This document shows, one piece after another, positions 36,660-47,975 of a stretch of 64,000 nt of DNA; the stretch's first letter is position 1, and every line of letters begins with the position of its first letter. Under the pieces are notes generated by a model. It was not told the origin of the DNA, searched no databases, and saw only the letters and a program-made list of their open reading frames with translations. Source of the stretch: Ctenosaura bakeri (taxonomy: Eukaryota; Chordata; Lepidosauria; Squamata; Iguanidae). The position numbers were made by a program, and so were the translations under genes. The stretch covers positions 558,001 to 622,000 of the forward strand of contig CAOLHI010001018.1 in the NCBI GenBank assembly GCA_948474755.1, written 5' to 3'.

Positions 36660-38900
36660 TGTGTGTAGTGCACAGTTAGGAGTCTCATAAATAGTCTTTT
36701 CAGCAGCAGTGGGTTGATAGCGTTTGGGAGATCATGGTAATGTCCAAATTTACATAGGTTCAATGAGCAAGGAATTCCTAATTATAGGAAGATGTCATAG
36801 CATCATAGTTTCCACTTAACCTCTTACACAGAAACACTTCAAACTTCTTTGCATACTTCTACCAAATGCATATGGTTTTCCTCAATAATTGTGGTTAGGT
36901 TACATAATCCACACCTCTAAACTCTTTCAAATATTTAATGAGCTTTTCCTTAGGCTGTTTATGGACTGTTTCATGAGCATACCAAAGCTCTTTCAAATAC
37001 TTACTGAACCTTTCCATGGACTATTTTTGGATTGTATCAAAAGTGTACCAGTTAGACAGTGTAATCATTGAGCTTCCTTTTTCCTTCAATTAGTGATGTT
37101 GTTGTATTTTTATGCATTTTTAATTTTGAAGTTTATTCCACAGTAAATTTCTATGTTAAACAGTATTTGCATGCATTTACACTGAGGCCCCATTACTCCT
37201 CTAAGTAGCTCAGGATAATAAGAATGGGAAAGGACAGGGTTAAATGTTGTTTTCATGACAGGCAATCCTTTGAGAACACTCAAAGAGAGCCCAAGAGTAC
37301 CCTGTAAGCTGATGGATAAGCAGGGGTGTGAATCCATAACTTCACACTCAGTGATGTCTCAAAATGCTACCTACTCACTGTATCATTTTAGCTTACTTGT
37401 CTCATTTTCGTTTTGTTTCCTTGAGGTTTTTTTTTTTTTTTTTGCATTCTTCCCATACTTGTTTCTTTTCTTCTCAATGTTTGACTCACATTAAGTCTTG
37501 ACACCCTCAGTGTCAGGGAATATGGCTAGTGATGGTGGTGGAGAAACTCTACCTTGGAAATTAGTCAGCTGTTACTAAATGGAGGACCAGCCTTCATTAA
37601 TCTGGAACTCCCTATTACTTGAGCAACCCACCTCCCCAGCCAACACATCAGATTTGGAAAGGCTGAAATAGGCATTACTAATGACCACAGTGAGTGAATT
37701 TATGTGATATTTCCCAACATTTCTTAAATCTCAAAACAGATGAAAGGGGTGCTGATCTGTACTTGCATTTTTCTGCACTGTGGGACTGATGTCAAGTTTG
37801 AGAGGGATTTTTAATGGGAGTAACTCTGGGGAAACAGCATAGAAGAAAGAACTAAGCACCCCTTATCCAGTGTCTCTGCTGTCTCTCTGAAGTTAAGAAA
37901 GACAAGCAAAGAAAAGCAAAGAAAACAAAAACAAAGAACAAAAAAGGAAAAAAAAAAACCAAAAAAAACAACCAACCAACCAAACCCCAAATCCCAAACT
38001 AAATGCCAGCCAGTCATGCGTCTCCCACATTATGTGTGGTCTGTTTGACCTTCCTAGTAAGGTAGGTAACAATCCCTCAGAAGGTAAAGGTTCAGTGTCA
38101 TACAAGGTTATTTTTATTGTTGGAAGTGGCCCTGTGTGCTGCATACATCTTCTGAACTTTTTCAAGAGATATCTTTCTTTTACAGTGTCTCCAAATTGGA
38201 GCCAATTTCCTTTTTTCTCAACCACGCTCTTAAAGGAACTGTGCCGGGGGAGTAAGAAAGAGAACAACTGAAAAGAAGAAACACTGCTGTCTCTCCCTCT
38301 CTCTCTCTTTTTTTATAAAGGTGTTGCCAGAGGGAAATATCTTTGAAACAGAACTGAATAAGACTGAACATGCTGGATCTTTTGCAAGAATACCTCTTCC
38401 GCAGAACCTGTGGATATTTTCCTTGTGTTTTTTGTCAGCTGTTCTCAACTGATGTAAGATTGAAAATGGAAGTTATTGAGGAAGTGCTGTGTTTGAAAGG
38501 AGCTGTTCTAACTTATTGTTTTCTGCTAGACTGAGCATTCTCCTGTGAACCTATATTTTCTGAACACACAGTGAATATGATCTGCTTTGGGAAGAATAGT
38601 CCAATCAAGACTGGACTCACTTTCCCCTTGTCAGAGTAGAAATATTGTTGTATTGATTCTCTAGGTCTTTCTTTCCTGTATCTTTTTCCCATTTATTCTG
38701 TACTGCAACCTATTCCACATGTACCTCTGGAGCAGAATTCTGGGGGTAATATCTTGATGCTTCCAAGGAAATATAGGAGACGTTAGTCCTATTCTAAGTA
38801 GGCTTAGTGTTACTGGATTTATCCACAATTGTCATTCATGGATTGTTAATCTGGGGGATAAACAATGAATACACATTTCGCTCTGTACGTCAGGATATTT
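36660..38900. other. Intronic stretch, mostly unique
   Basis: It has a T run at 37426-37443 and an A-rich AAACAAAG tract at 37905-37990. No transposon or exon was recognised. Confidence 0.45.
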
Positions 38901-39363
38901 GTGTGTGTGTTACCCTGATTTCTGGAGGTCCTGGGAGGGACACCTAAGTGCACTCCAAATATTACTAAGTTGGGGGAATTAGTAAGGAGCACAAGCTAGC
39001 AATAGAAGAGGCAGGGTAACGTAGCGAGATCTTTAACCCTATGTTTATGGGGTTGGGCTGCGACAAGAACTAGGCAAGTTGTTCAATTAAAAGATTTTAT
39101 TAAACTCTCCTTAATTAAGCAAACAACTACACATGCATTCACGCACTCATCCAAGAACTATAGAAGCAGAAAGCGAGGAAAATTGATAGGGGTTTTCAGA
39201 GGGTTTCTGGGGTGATACTCCACCTGATCCTGCAGTCCGGGATAGGAGAAATAGAGTTCGATGCTGGGGATTGTAGTAGCTCAGCATGTGGAGGCTGAGG
39301 GGAGGCTCACTGAACAGAGCAGCAGCAGTTCGGGATGCAAGGCACGAGCATTCCAACAAGGAG

Positions 39364-40255
39364 TGTTACCCTGATCTCTGGGGGTCCCGGGAGGGACACC
39401 TAAATAACCAAACAGCAACACGACTTTGGGGAAAATTAGCTGGAGCACTCACTAAAGCTAGCGAGAGGCAGGGTAACTTAGCAGGATCTTGCAACCCAGC
39501 ATCTACGGGGTCAGGTCAGTCAAGCACTCAGATGGTTTAAAATAGCAAGAATGATGTTTTATTAAATACAGACAAATATTACAGACACCACAGTCACACA
39601 GCTAACTAGAGAGTTAGAAATTGACTTGAAATAGGGATTTTTAGAGGGAAATGAGTGATACGACACCTGTCTCGTAGTCCTGGAGAGGCCTGAAGATTGA
39701 GTTCGTTGGTATGGAGTCTCAGTACGTGGGACTGAGGGGACAGCTCACCCAACAAAGCGACAGCAAGGCGGTCTGGAAGTTTGGAGCGATCCAAGGAGGG
39801 TCTCAGAATCAGGGGTTTTTATAGGGTGAATTGTGACTGCAGGCCATACCTTACTCAGTGAGAACAATGCGATTTGGGAGTGGGACAAAGCCTTGGAAAG
39901 GTCAGAATTTAGCATGATTGATTTAGAGCTGAATTAACAATAGTGTAGCCAGTATGCCAATGTGGAATGCTTAGTACAGCTTTGTCAGGTTGCCTGCTCG
40001 GGGCAGGGAGCCTTTGTTAGTATCGCACATATGCAATGAGATGTTTGCCGGGGAGGCCCCTGAAGCAACAAACTGGCGTTATCTGGCCTGCCTGGGTAGA
40101 GAATGGAATGTCCAGCAATTATCGGCCGTGTCTGTTTACATGCCTGTCCGGAGGCCTCACAAACACGTGAAGCGGGGTGACAGAGGAAAGCTGAATTGTT
40201 TGATATCAAAGCAATACCGAGTGCTATCTCTGGGTAGGCCTGGACCGCAGTAACA
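39364..40255 (-). mobile_element. Inner solo LTR of the same family, 892 bp
   Basis: It runs from TGTTACCCTGATCTC to GACCGCAGTAACA. It is flanked by exact GGAG duplications at 39360-39363 and 40256-40259, inside the outer LTR. On the minus strand it has a TATAAAA box (complement of 39817-39823) and an AATAAA signal (complement of 39558-39563), about 255 nt apart. Segment order and length match the outer LTR, but the two differ at many positions. They are therefore separate insertions rather than the paired LTRs of one provirus. Confidence 0.9.
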
Positions 40256-40845
40256 GGAGCTCAAACTTGGGGGTTTTATAGGGAAGATTGTACCTGGAGG
40301 CTAGCCCTCTCCTGAGGAGAACAATAAGGATTTGAGTGGAGACAAAGCCTCCAAAAGGTCAAAACCAGAATTGATGAGATTTAGCCGGCATTGCCAATTG
40401 TCAGAACAGTATGAAGATGAGGAGCGCTTAGCGTTTGTATAGAGCAGTGGTTCTCAACCTGGAGTTCGGGACCCCTTTTGGGGTCGAACGACCATTTCAC
40501 AGGGGTCGCCGCTCCTCAATCCTGCCCCCCTTTTAAAAGAAGGTGGCCTCACAGCCAATGGGAGCAGTGCTTCTGAGACTCCTGCGCTGGGAGGAGGGGG
40601 AAAGGAGGCATGCTGGGCATTTCCCCATCTTTCCCTGCCTGGTGGGAAAACACTGGAGGAGCCTGAGGTGGAGCCAGAGGTGCGGAGAGTGGGAGCAGAG
40701 AGCTGGAGCCTGAATGTTAAGACGGAGGTGAGGACACCGAGAGGAGAGAGCTGGAGCCGGAGCATTAAGGCGGAGGTGAGGAGAGGAGAGGAGACCCCGC
40801 ACTGGTGGGAGGGGAGAGGAGGCGTGCAGCCGGGCGCAGCCAGGC

Positions 40846-41295
40846 GCTGCTTGGACGCTCGCGCCTGCACTACACACACAAGGAGGGCTTCCCCTTCAGT
40901 GTTCCCTTTCCCCTTCATGCCGGCTTGCAGAGTCAGAGTTGCTTGCCGGGGCGAGTGAGCAGCTGGGTGCTGCTTGGACGCTCGCGCCTGCACCACACAC
41001 ACAGACACAGACACAGACACAGACACACATGAAGGGCTTCCCCTTCAGTGTTCCTTTCCCCTTCATGCCGGCTTGCAGAGTCAGAGTTGCTTGCTGGGGC
41101 AAGTGAGCAGCTGGGCACTGCTTGGACGCTCGCGCCCGCACCACACACACACACACACAGGGCTTCCCATTCAGGGTTTATGGTTCTGCAGCGGGACGTC
41201 TGGGAGGTAAGACCCCATCCCCTCACCCTCTTCGCTTCACGCTTATTCATGCCGGCGAACAGAGTTGCTTGCTGGGGCGAGCGAGCAGCTGGTCT
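40846..41295. repeat. Tandem minisatellite in the hAT cargo, three units plus a partial
   Basis: Units begin CTGCTTGGACGCTCGCGCC at about 40848, 40970 and 41118, with a partial start near 41294. Each continues through a CACACA or CAGACA run, 'gggcttcccc', 'tcatgccggcttgcagagtc' and 'gttgcttgctggggcgag'. Unit lengths (about 122, 148 and 175 bp) differ through the CA-type run and an extra segment in unit 3. Confidence 0.9.
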
Positions 41296-41619
41296 CTGCT
41301 TGCTTCCCAAAGTGGCGGGGCTGCAGCAGTGGCGATCGCCCGGTTGCCCATTCATTCTGGGCACGCCACTCCGTGGGAGTTGTCGGTGTGGCTGTCGCCT
41401 TTGGTCCGGCAGGCAAAGGGGGAAACTTTCCTGTGGCGGATCTGCCATCCGACGGGGGAGAGCGGTCCCTCCGAGACCGAGAACTCAGTTGGGAAAGGAG
41501 CAGAGGGCATCAGCCAAGGGCTTCGGTTTGTGTAGCAAGAGCCCCTGAGGCTCCTTGGTTGGTTTTTCTTTGTGGTTTTTTGACCCGAAAACGCTGCTCT
41601 GATCTGTCCTGTGGACTTT

Positions 41620-41773
41620 GGCCATTTCCACATTCCAGTGTTATAGCGCTATGATTCCACTTTCACCATCCTATGGAATCCTGGGGTTTGCAGTTCAAAC
41701 TGCAAACCCCAGGATTCCATAGGATGGTGAAAGTGGAATCATAGCGCTATAGCAGTCTAGTGCAGAAATAGCC
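41620..41773. mobile_element. Near-perfect palindromic MITE inside the hAT element
   Basis: The arms 41639-41695 and 41698-41754 pair over 57 bp with one mismatch and a 2-nt spacer. Weaker pairing extends to 41620 and 41773 ('ggccatttccaca' against 'tgcagaaatagcc'). The arm sequence ('atagcgctatgattccac', 'cctatggaatcctggggttt') identifies the family also seen at 18078 and 44249. No TSD could be fixed. Confidence 0.85.
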
Positions 41774-41905
41774 AGGATGACTTTCTCCTCTTGCTTTTGT
41801 TGTGCGTGGACCCTTGGCGCTTGCCACACGCACGTGTTGTGTTCTTCGCCCTGACTGTCTTACATTCCTCGCTTTTTGTATGTTCATCGTCCGCACTCCC
41901 TTTAA

Positions 41906-41928
41906 GGGAGGGAGGGAGGGAGGGAGGG
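41906..41928 (+). repeat. (GGGA) run, potential G-quadruplex
   Basis: Six GGG triplets are separated by single A residues, within the hAT cargo. The motif fits the usual four-tract G-quadruplex rule. Confidence 0.8.
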
Positions 41929-42596
41929 AAACAAAACACGTCTGCTTATGCCGCCGCCATCTTTCCTCTCTCCCTGTCCTTTCCTCCCTGCGCCTCGTGT
42001 AAAATGTGGGCTGTTTTGACATTGACTTTGGGAGTGACTGGCTTTTTGAACTGTGGAAACCCAACATTCATAACTAGAACTATTGCCTTAATTCTGGCAT
42101 TGATGGACGCTTTCTGTGCTTAAAAAATGGGGGGAGGGTTACCAGTTTTTAGGCATTAGAAGTCTATCCAGAGCAGTGATTTAGGGCAGTGTTTCCAATC
42201 TATTTGGAATAATAAATAAATAAATAAATAAATAATAACGAAAATGATTTTATGGTTGGGGGTCACCACAACATGAGGAACTGTATTAAGGGGTCGCGGC
42301 ATTAGGAAGGTTGAGAACCACTGGTATAGAGTAAGCAGTTTGGGGCTGAGAGCCCTTGCATTAGCTTAATGGTCAGCTGTGTCTGGAGGGCACTACCGGC
42401 TGTGCAGCAAATGGTTGTTTACTGGCCTAGACCTAGCATGCATAATTAAGGCCATGTGGCTGTGCCTGCCTACACAGGCTTTTCGTGACCCTTTCAGACA
42501 CGTGGAGTTCATCTTATGGAGTGCCACGTGGAAATATTAACCATAACCAATATGAAATTGTAGACCTCAGACTGGGGCCAGATAACCGCAGTAACA

Positions 42597-42655
42597 TGTG
42601 TGTCTATATGTATTTATGTATATGTGTGTGTGCGTGTGTGCGTGCGTGTGTGCGT
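42597..42655. repeat. TG/TA microsatellite, target site of the outer LTR
   Basis: The TG-rich run resumes right after the outer LTR. A matching TG run ends right before it (38901-38907). Confidence 0.85.
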
Positions 42656-42659
42656 TTAG

Positions 42660-44245
42660 TCATCCACAATGAAATCTGGCATGCAATTTACCTCTCAGCC
42701 CATTGCTGTCCTCCTCCACCAGTCAGGGCTTATGGGTATGAGTACTGATGCTTCACTTGATTTGCCAACTGTGATGTAAGCTCCATCAGAAAATCCTGAT
42801 GTATAGTTAACTCACTCACTGAAATGATGTAGCAATGTATGCATTGACAGCGAAAGGGAAAATCAATGCTGTGTTGGCCCTTCTTGCTGCAAGGGACATA
42901 AAAGTGTAGTGGATACATCCAGAGTGATGGACTCTGGCCTTCTGACTTGATTGGATTCTTGCTTAAAAGAGAACACATTGCTTCTCTCAGATTGCTTCTT
43001 TTCCCTCTTCCCTTCTAAAACAAAGTTAAATGTTTGTGCTCTTTCATCTGTACATGCTTCAACTAATCTTGATGTGATCTATGCCAGAAGAAGGGTGAAA
43101 ACCAGAGTTAATATTCTAAAGTACTGAAGTCTAGTGGTTGCCAAAAGAAATGAGTAAGTTAAGCATATTGGATGGCTGTGCAAATTCTTTATAGTTTCAG
43201 TTTCAGTTATCTAGAAATGCTTCTATTTAAAAATGTTTTTTAAAAGGAAAAAATGGACTACTACAAGGATCACAGAATGCTTTGCTCCTTTCTTGTACAT
43301 TTTCCTCTTAAGTAAATATCTAAAAATCTCTTGCACTGGTTGCACGCATTTTCCTTGTATAGCATATATGATGGTTTATTTGCACAACTAACAATGCAAA
43401 TGTTCTAACAATCTGTGTTCCTGCTTTTCTTCCCTTCCTCTTGGTGACTTACACAGGGCTGTTGGGTGGATGATGAATTAAGGCTACATCGGTATCTCAG
43501 TTTTGTTCATTCAGAGTGCTTCCAGCTGTTTTTATTGAATGTGATGACAATTATTGGTGCTGGCAGAGCAGAACTAATTTAATCTATTTTGGTTGCGGTA
43601 AAAAAAGAGTCAGAAATGACTTCTAGGCGAAATGATTATCTTTGAAAACAAAATATTTTTAAGTAGCACGTGACCCTTCTTTTCCCTTTCCTTTTTAGCT
43701 GTGTATGTGCATATATCTGTGAATACACAGATTTTGCATGTTTGTTTCCTATGTGATTTAAATGAACACAGGGTAGAAGTCTAGTAAATCTAAAACTGGA
43801 CAAATGAGCATTACAGTCAAAAAAGCTGGGGACTACCCAGTTCACGTTTTTAGCTAAGGAAGCTAAAAGGCAAGGAGCCTTAGCCATTTTCTAATCACAT
43901 GGTTCTTTGATCAGGACACTTGACTGGAAATGGTGCATTTCACATTTAGCTGGTGTCCCTGCTAACATTTCAGTTTCTTTAACTTCTGGGTGTGATGGCT
44001 ATTTTTGCATCTATATACAGTCTAGTTTTGGAAGCAATATGGCCTACTTGTTTCTACCAGCGTAAATGTGGTCAGTGGTGAAGAGGATGAGGCTTATAGA
44101 GCAACAATAGCAGACTGTTGGGCTGGCTGAAATGTTGGATGGATGAATGGGCAAACCGTGGGACTTGAGTGCAACATTCCACATGGGCAGGGAATGCATA
44201 AAAATCAGGGATAACAGGCTCAAGAAAGCTGTGGAATGGGTTTGT
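42660..44245. other. Intronic stretch without recognised elements
   Basis: AT-rich, apparently unique sequence. No exon or transposon was recognised. Confidence 0.45.
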
Positions 44246-44344
44246 CATCTAAGGTCTCCTTCACATGACACTGCTATGGAACTTTAATATGATTTTAATT
44301 GCCAAAGCTGCATCCTATGGAATCTTGGAATTTGTGCTTTTTGG

Positions 44345-45199
44345 GGACATTTGGAGGTACTCGCTGTTAAGGGCCCTAGCCCAGGTATGGAGGTTTGTCA
44401 GCCAGTCCTAGACGGGGTCACACTTCCCCTGAAAGACTGTGTCCGCAGCTTGGGGGTGCTCCTGGACTTGCCGCTTCAGATGACAGCTCAAATTAATGCG
44501 GCAGCCAGGAGTGCCTGCTATCAGCTTCAGCTGATACGCCAGCTGTGCCCCTTCCTAGACCTGGAACACCTAAAAACAGTGGTGCATGTGCTGATAACTT
44601 CACGGCTACCCATGTGCTTAGTCCGGAAACTTCAATTAATTCAGAATATGGCAGCCAGGTTGGTCACCGGAAGATCTAAAACCGACCATATAACACCAAT
44701 TCTGAAGTCCTTACATTGGCTGCCTATTAGTTTTTGGGCACAGTACAAGGTGTTGGTTCTTACCTTTAAAGCCCTTCATGGCTTGGGGCCAGCCTACCTG
44801 CGGGATTGCCTTCTCCCATATAATCTGCCCCGCACATTAAGGTCCTCTGGGAGGAATTTACTGCAGCCAGTCAGAACTGGGTTGGCTGCGGTTATCCAGA
44901 GGACCTTCTCTTCTGTCGCTCCCAAGTTATGGAATGGCCTGCCGGAAGAGACCCGGCATATTACCAGTTTTGACTGCTTTAAAAAAGCGGTCAAGACTGT
45001 TCTCTTCCGACAGGCCTTCCCAGGCTAGTGCTCCACCGCCTCCCACTAACTGTCCTCTTGTTTTTAATAGTTAATGTATTTTAGGGTTTTTTAGATGGAT
45101 TGGTGGGTGGGGAGGATGGGTTATATTTTAATTGCTTTTAATGTATTTGATGTACTGTTGTAGTACCGCCTCAATCCATCGGGAGAGGCAAGATATAAA

Positions 45200-45266
<67 letters not shown>

Positions 45267-45290
45267 GTCATTATTATTATTATTTAGAAT
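44345..45290 (+). mobile_element. 5'-truncated L2-clade LINE
   Basis: It retains a 225-residue open frame (44351-45028) equal to the C-terminal end of an L2 reverse transcriptase. Motifs visible include SLGVLLD, ARSACYQLQLIRQLCPFL, VRKLQLIQNMAARLVTG, HITPILKSLHWLPI and TFKALHGLGPAYL. About ten residues are missing after SRLPMC, where L2 proteins normally have a DYCN-type segment; this is an in-frame deletion. The 3' UTR ends 'gtaccgcctcaatccatcgg' then 'gagaggcaagatataaat' and an (ATT)n tail at 45199-45285, typical of L2 in lizards. The catalytic part of the reverse transcriptase is absent, so the copy is dead. Confidence 0.93.
45199..45285 (+). repeat. (ATT)n microsatellite, L2 3' tail
   Basis: This is the 3' terminal repeat of the L2 LINE, with some CATT interruptions near its end. 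Confidence 0.95.
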
Positions 45291-45618
45291 TCTCTTAGTA
45301 GATCACTCTAAGTATTTCATAAAAATACAAATCTCAAGATTCCATAGAATTGTTAAAGTGGTATCAAAGTGCTATAAGTATGCAATGTGAAAGCAGAGAC
45401 CTAAGTATGCAGAGGCTTTGACCCATCACACTTGATAACAGTCCATCAGACATCTGTCAGGTGTTCGATGATCCCTTGGTTCGTTGGCTGTTGAAGGGTC
45501 AAACTTCCAGTGAAATTAGTTGTCCCAGTGCAACTCATATGTACAGCTTTTCATTTTGGAGGAACGTTTTATTGACTTGATTGAGATTTTCCTTGGGAAG
45601 GAAAAAGGAAAGCCAGTA

Positions 45619-46089
45619 CAGTTGGCCCTCCACATTTGCTTCGGTTGGGGGCACAGGAGCCGTGGAAAAAAAACTTAAAGTGTGTGTGTGTGTGTGTGTG
45701 GGAAGGGGAATGCAGCATAGTGGGGAGAGTGGGCACCCACTCTCCAAACCGGGTCAGGGATAGGAAAGGGAAAAGGGGGTCAGCATAGTGACCCTATTCT
45801 TCCTCTCTTTTACCCATCTCTTTCCTTGTGTGTGTGGGGGGGGGCATTGGGAAAGGGTTTGTGATGCTGGGAAATTGGGGTGCAAGCCACCCTTAGCTGG
45901 CCAGGCAGTGGTTTGCAGTGGTGGTGGAGGAGGACCAGTGTCAGGTTTTTAAAGGGCTGCATGACCTAATTGGAGCCAAGGAAGAATCTCCAGGAAAAGA
46001 AATACTTGAGGTCGGGGGGCAGGGGTTGCAGAAACTTGCAAATAATCAAACCTATGAAAGTGAAGCCTGCAGATGTGGAAGACCAACTG
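45619..46089. mobile_element. TA-flanked Tigger-like MITE, 471 bp
   Basis: The ends CAGTTGGCCCTCCACATTTGC and GCAGATGTGGAAGACCAACTG are inverted copies. TA lies at 45617-45618 and 46090-46091. The core is G-rich, with a GT run at 45680-45700 and a G run at 45836-45843. There is no transposase. The frames through the core are not genes. Confidence 0.88.
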
Positions 46090-46099
46090 TATTTCATGA

Positions 46100-47970
46100 G
46101 AATGTGGTGGAAAGAGTTCCAGTCTTAAAACATGGTCTCGAGGCTGCTTAGCTTATCCGGATAGCAAAAGTTCTGCATTTTGTGTTCACCCAATTAACTT
46201 TATGTCTTGGTTGGTCCTCAGGCATGCAGTAGTTTATTGAAGTTACATTGGACCACTGTATATACCTGGTAGGTGACATTTCCCACCAATGGTACTACAG
46301 AGTGGGTACTTCTCTGAGGCAAGAGGTATGCTGATGGCAGCAGCGTTAGGCGTCAGTTAGAAGGCAGTATGAGAAGAGGAAGAAGGCATTACAGAGGGAT
46401 ATACTCAATCAAAGATGATACATCCCTGAATCTGCAAGACCTGTTTACTTAGGTTGTCAAAATCTTGAGGCCCAGTATTTCAAGCCTCTCTCAAATCAGA
46501 GCCACCAGGGGTATCCCTGTGTATGCAAGCCTGTAATGGCAGTTAGTATCCTTCTTTCAGTGTGGTGGCAAGTCTGCTCTGAGTTTTCATCTATAGTTTA
46601 AAGGATCTAGCGAAGGTGCTAAGCCCTATATCCCCAAATAGATTGAGAACCTTGAATAGCTTCTTTAAAGTTTGGTCTAAAATGTGGAGCAGATTATTGC
46701 TCCTCTGAATGTGGAAGCCACAAGCTGCCACTGCAGAATTATACGCCTAATGCATCTTCAAACTACATTATGTCTTGCTAACTTAAAAAACAAAAAACAA
46801 CAACAAAACCCCAACCTTTCCACTAATGAGCTCATTCTTGAGGGATTTCTTGTTGTGCTAGTGCTTCTGCTACCTTTGAGAGTTTGTCAGAATAAAAAAT
46901 GGTGAAATTTGACACTATTCAGTTGCCTCTCCTTTTGACGTTGAAAGCTGTTTTGATGTGAGAAGCAATGCTACCTTTCTGTGCCCTTGTGACATCTTCC
47001 ATTGTTTTGTGTTGCATTTCATTATATGTGTGGTTCAGATATGTCCTTCTGCCTGTTGGCAGCTGCAAACTCCTGCCAGTTTCATGCCTAATTAGCTGTT
47101 TTCTGTTGGTACTCACTGTAGTAGATTTCTTTACATTTCCTGTGTTAATTCACGCTGGGATGTGCCATATTGAATAAACATCAAATCTGTGTTCTTTTCT
47201 GTAACCCATGGTCAGACACTGCAGGTAGGAAAATGAACGCTAGATTCCTCTGAAGTTCATGCCGCGAGACGTGATTATTGCTTTTCCAGCCTAAAATGTT
47301 TTCTCTTTCCTGTGAAAAGCTACTGTTAGGCAGCAGTTCTTTGTTATCCCACTGGAAAACAGAGTATGGGACAATTCTTTGGGAGTCTAGTCTGGCTTTC
47401 CACCTTCACTTTTATGCTGCCTCAGTACCAGATGTGCTATTTCTTTCCATTAGATACAGTAAATTGTGCTTAGATCAAGTGGTAATGTGATTCTTTCCTC
47501 CATGCAAACCACAGTATTTCTGCAGCTGGTAGACTTCATGTAAACACAGTGATCTGGCAGCAATACAGTTTATTCTAATGATCCACTGCTAAGGTATTAG
47601 ACTATAGTAGTAGTCATCACAGGTGGAATAATTTCTTTCTCTAGTCTTTCTCTGGTCTCCAGGACCAAATTAAAGATCTTTTAAATTTGTACCTGTTATC
47701 TCACTGAGTTGGCATCTGTAGAATAGATTGTGCATGCACGCATATGTGCATGCACACACACACACACACACACGGGGAACATTTTAAAGACCTTGAACAA
47801 ATAATGGGACATTTTTTGACGTTGTTTCTTTGGTAGTTAAGACCAATTCCAGACAGAGATCTTCTTGTACAATACATGGTATGCTAGTTTTGTTCAAGTT
47901 GGACTATTATTTATATCCTTAATGGGATCACATGATAGGAAGAAGAAAAAATCCTGCCTTGTTGTTTCCA
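46100..47970. other. Intronic stretch with one CA microsatellite
   Basis: A CA run lies at 47752-47773. The rest seems unique, and I recognise no element or exon in it. Confidence 0.45.
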
Positions 47971-47975
47971 TAATA

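Larger units (their letters stand above)
40445..42323. mobile_element. Non-autonomous hAT element with CpG-rich cargo, 1879 bp
   Basis: The terminal inverted repeats are CAGTGGTTCTCAACCTGG and GGTTGAGAACCACTG. An exact 8-bp TSD GTATAGAG lies at 40437-40444 and 42324-42331, the hAT hallmark. The last 110 bp ('attttatggttgggggtcac', 'aacatgaggaactgtattaa', 'ggcattaggaaggttgagaa') closely resemble, from memory, the ends of the rodent URR1 and the SPIN/Charlie-type hAT families. No transposase is encoded. The interior is much richer in G+C and CpG than the intron. It contains a tandem repeat (40846-41290), a palindromic MITE (41620-41773), a GGGA run and an AAAT microsatellite (42208-42234). The numerous open frames within it have no recognisable domain. 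Confidence 0.92.
38908..42596 (-). mobile_element. Outer solo LTR, interrupted by a second LTR and a hAT element
   Basis: It starts TGTTACCCTGAT and ends CCGCAGTAACA, so the termini are inverted (TGTTAC/GTAACA). It is flanked by TGTG at 38904-38907 and 42597-42600. Its own sequence is 38908-39363, 40260-40444 and 42332-42596, about 906 bp after removing insertions and duplicated target sites. Orientation is minus: a TATAAAA box is the complement of 40274-40280, and AATAAA is the complement of 39096-39101, placing U3-R-U5 right to left. It is an LTR-retrotransposon or endogenous-retrovirus LTR; the superfamily is not settled. There is no internal region, so it is a solo LTR. TGTG also matches the TG microsatellite around it, so this TSD is weaker evidence than the termini. 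Confidence 0.85.
44249..45405. mobile_element. Palindromic MITE split by an L2 LINE
   Basis: The left arm 44249-44340 ('ctaaggtctcc', 'catcctatggaatcttgg') and right arm about 45320-45405 ('ctcaagattccatagaattg', 'gcagagacctaag') are inverted copies. They have the same order of blocks as the MITEs at 18078 and 41620. The LINE occupies the centre. Confidence 0.75.

Noticed and set aside
39364..40255. The two LTRs near 39 kb as the paired LTRs of one provirus
   Set aside because: The second lies inside the first with its own TSD, and there is no internal gag/pol region between them.
40454..41026. 190-residue minus-strand frame and several overlapping frames in the GC-rich block near 41 kb
   Set aside because: They come from the minisatellite and CpG-rich cargo of the hAT element. 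Several frames on both strands are open at once and none has a recognisable domain.
41205..41217. GGGAG|GTAAGA as a functional splice donor
   Set aside because: It fits the consensus but lies within the hAT cargo, with no exon evidence. It is mentioned only as support for possible host-sequence capture.
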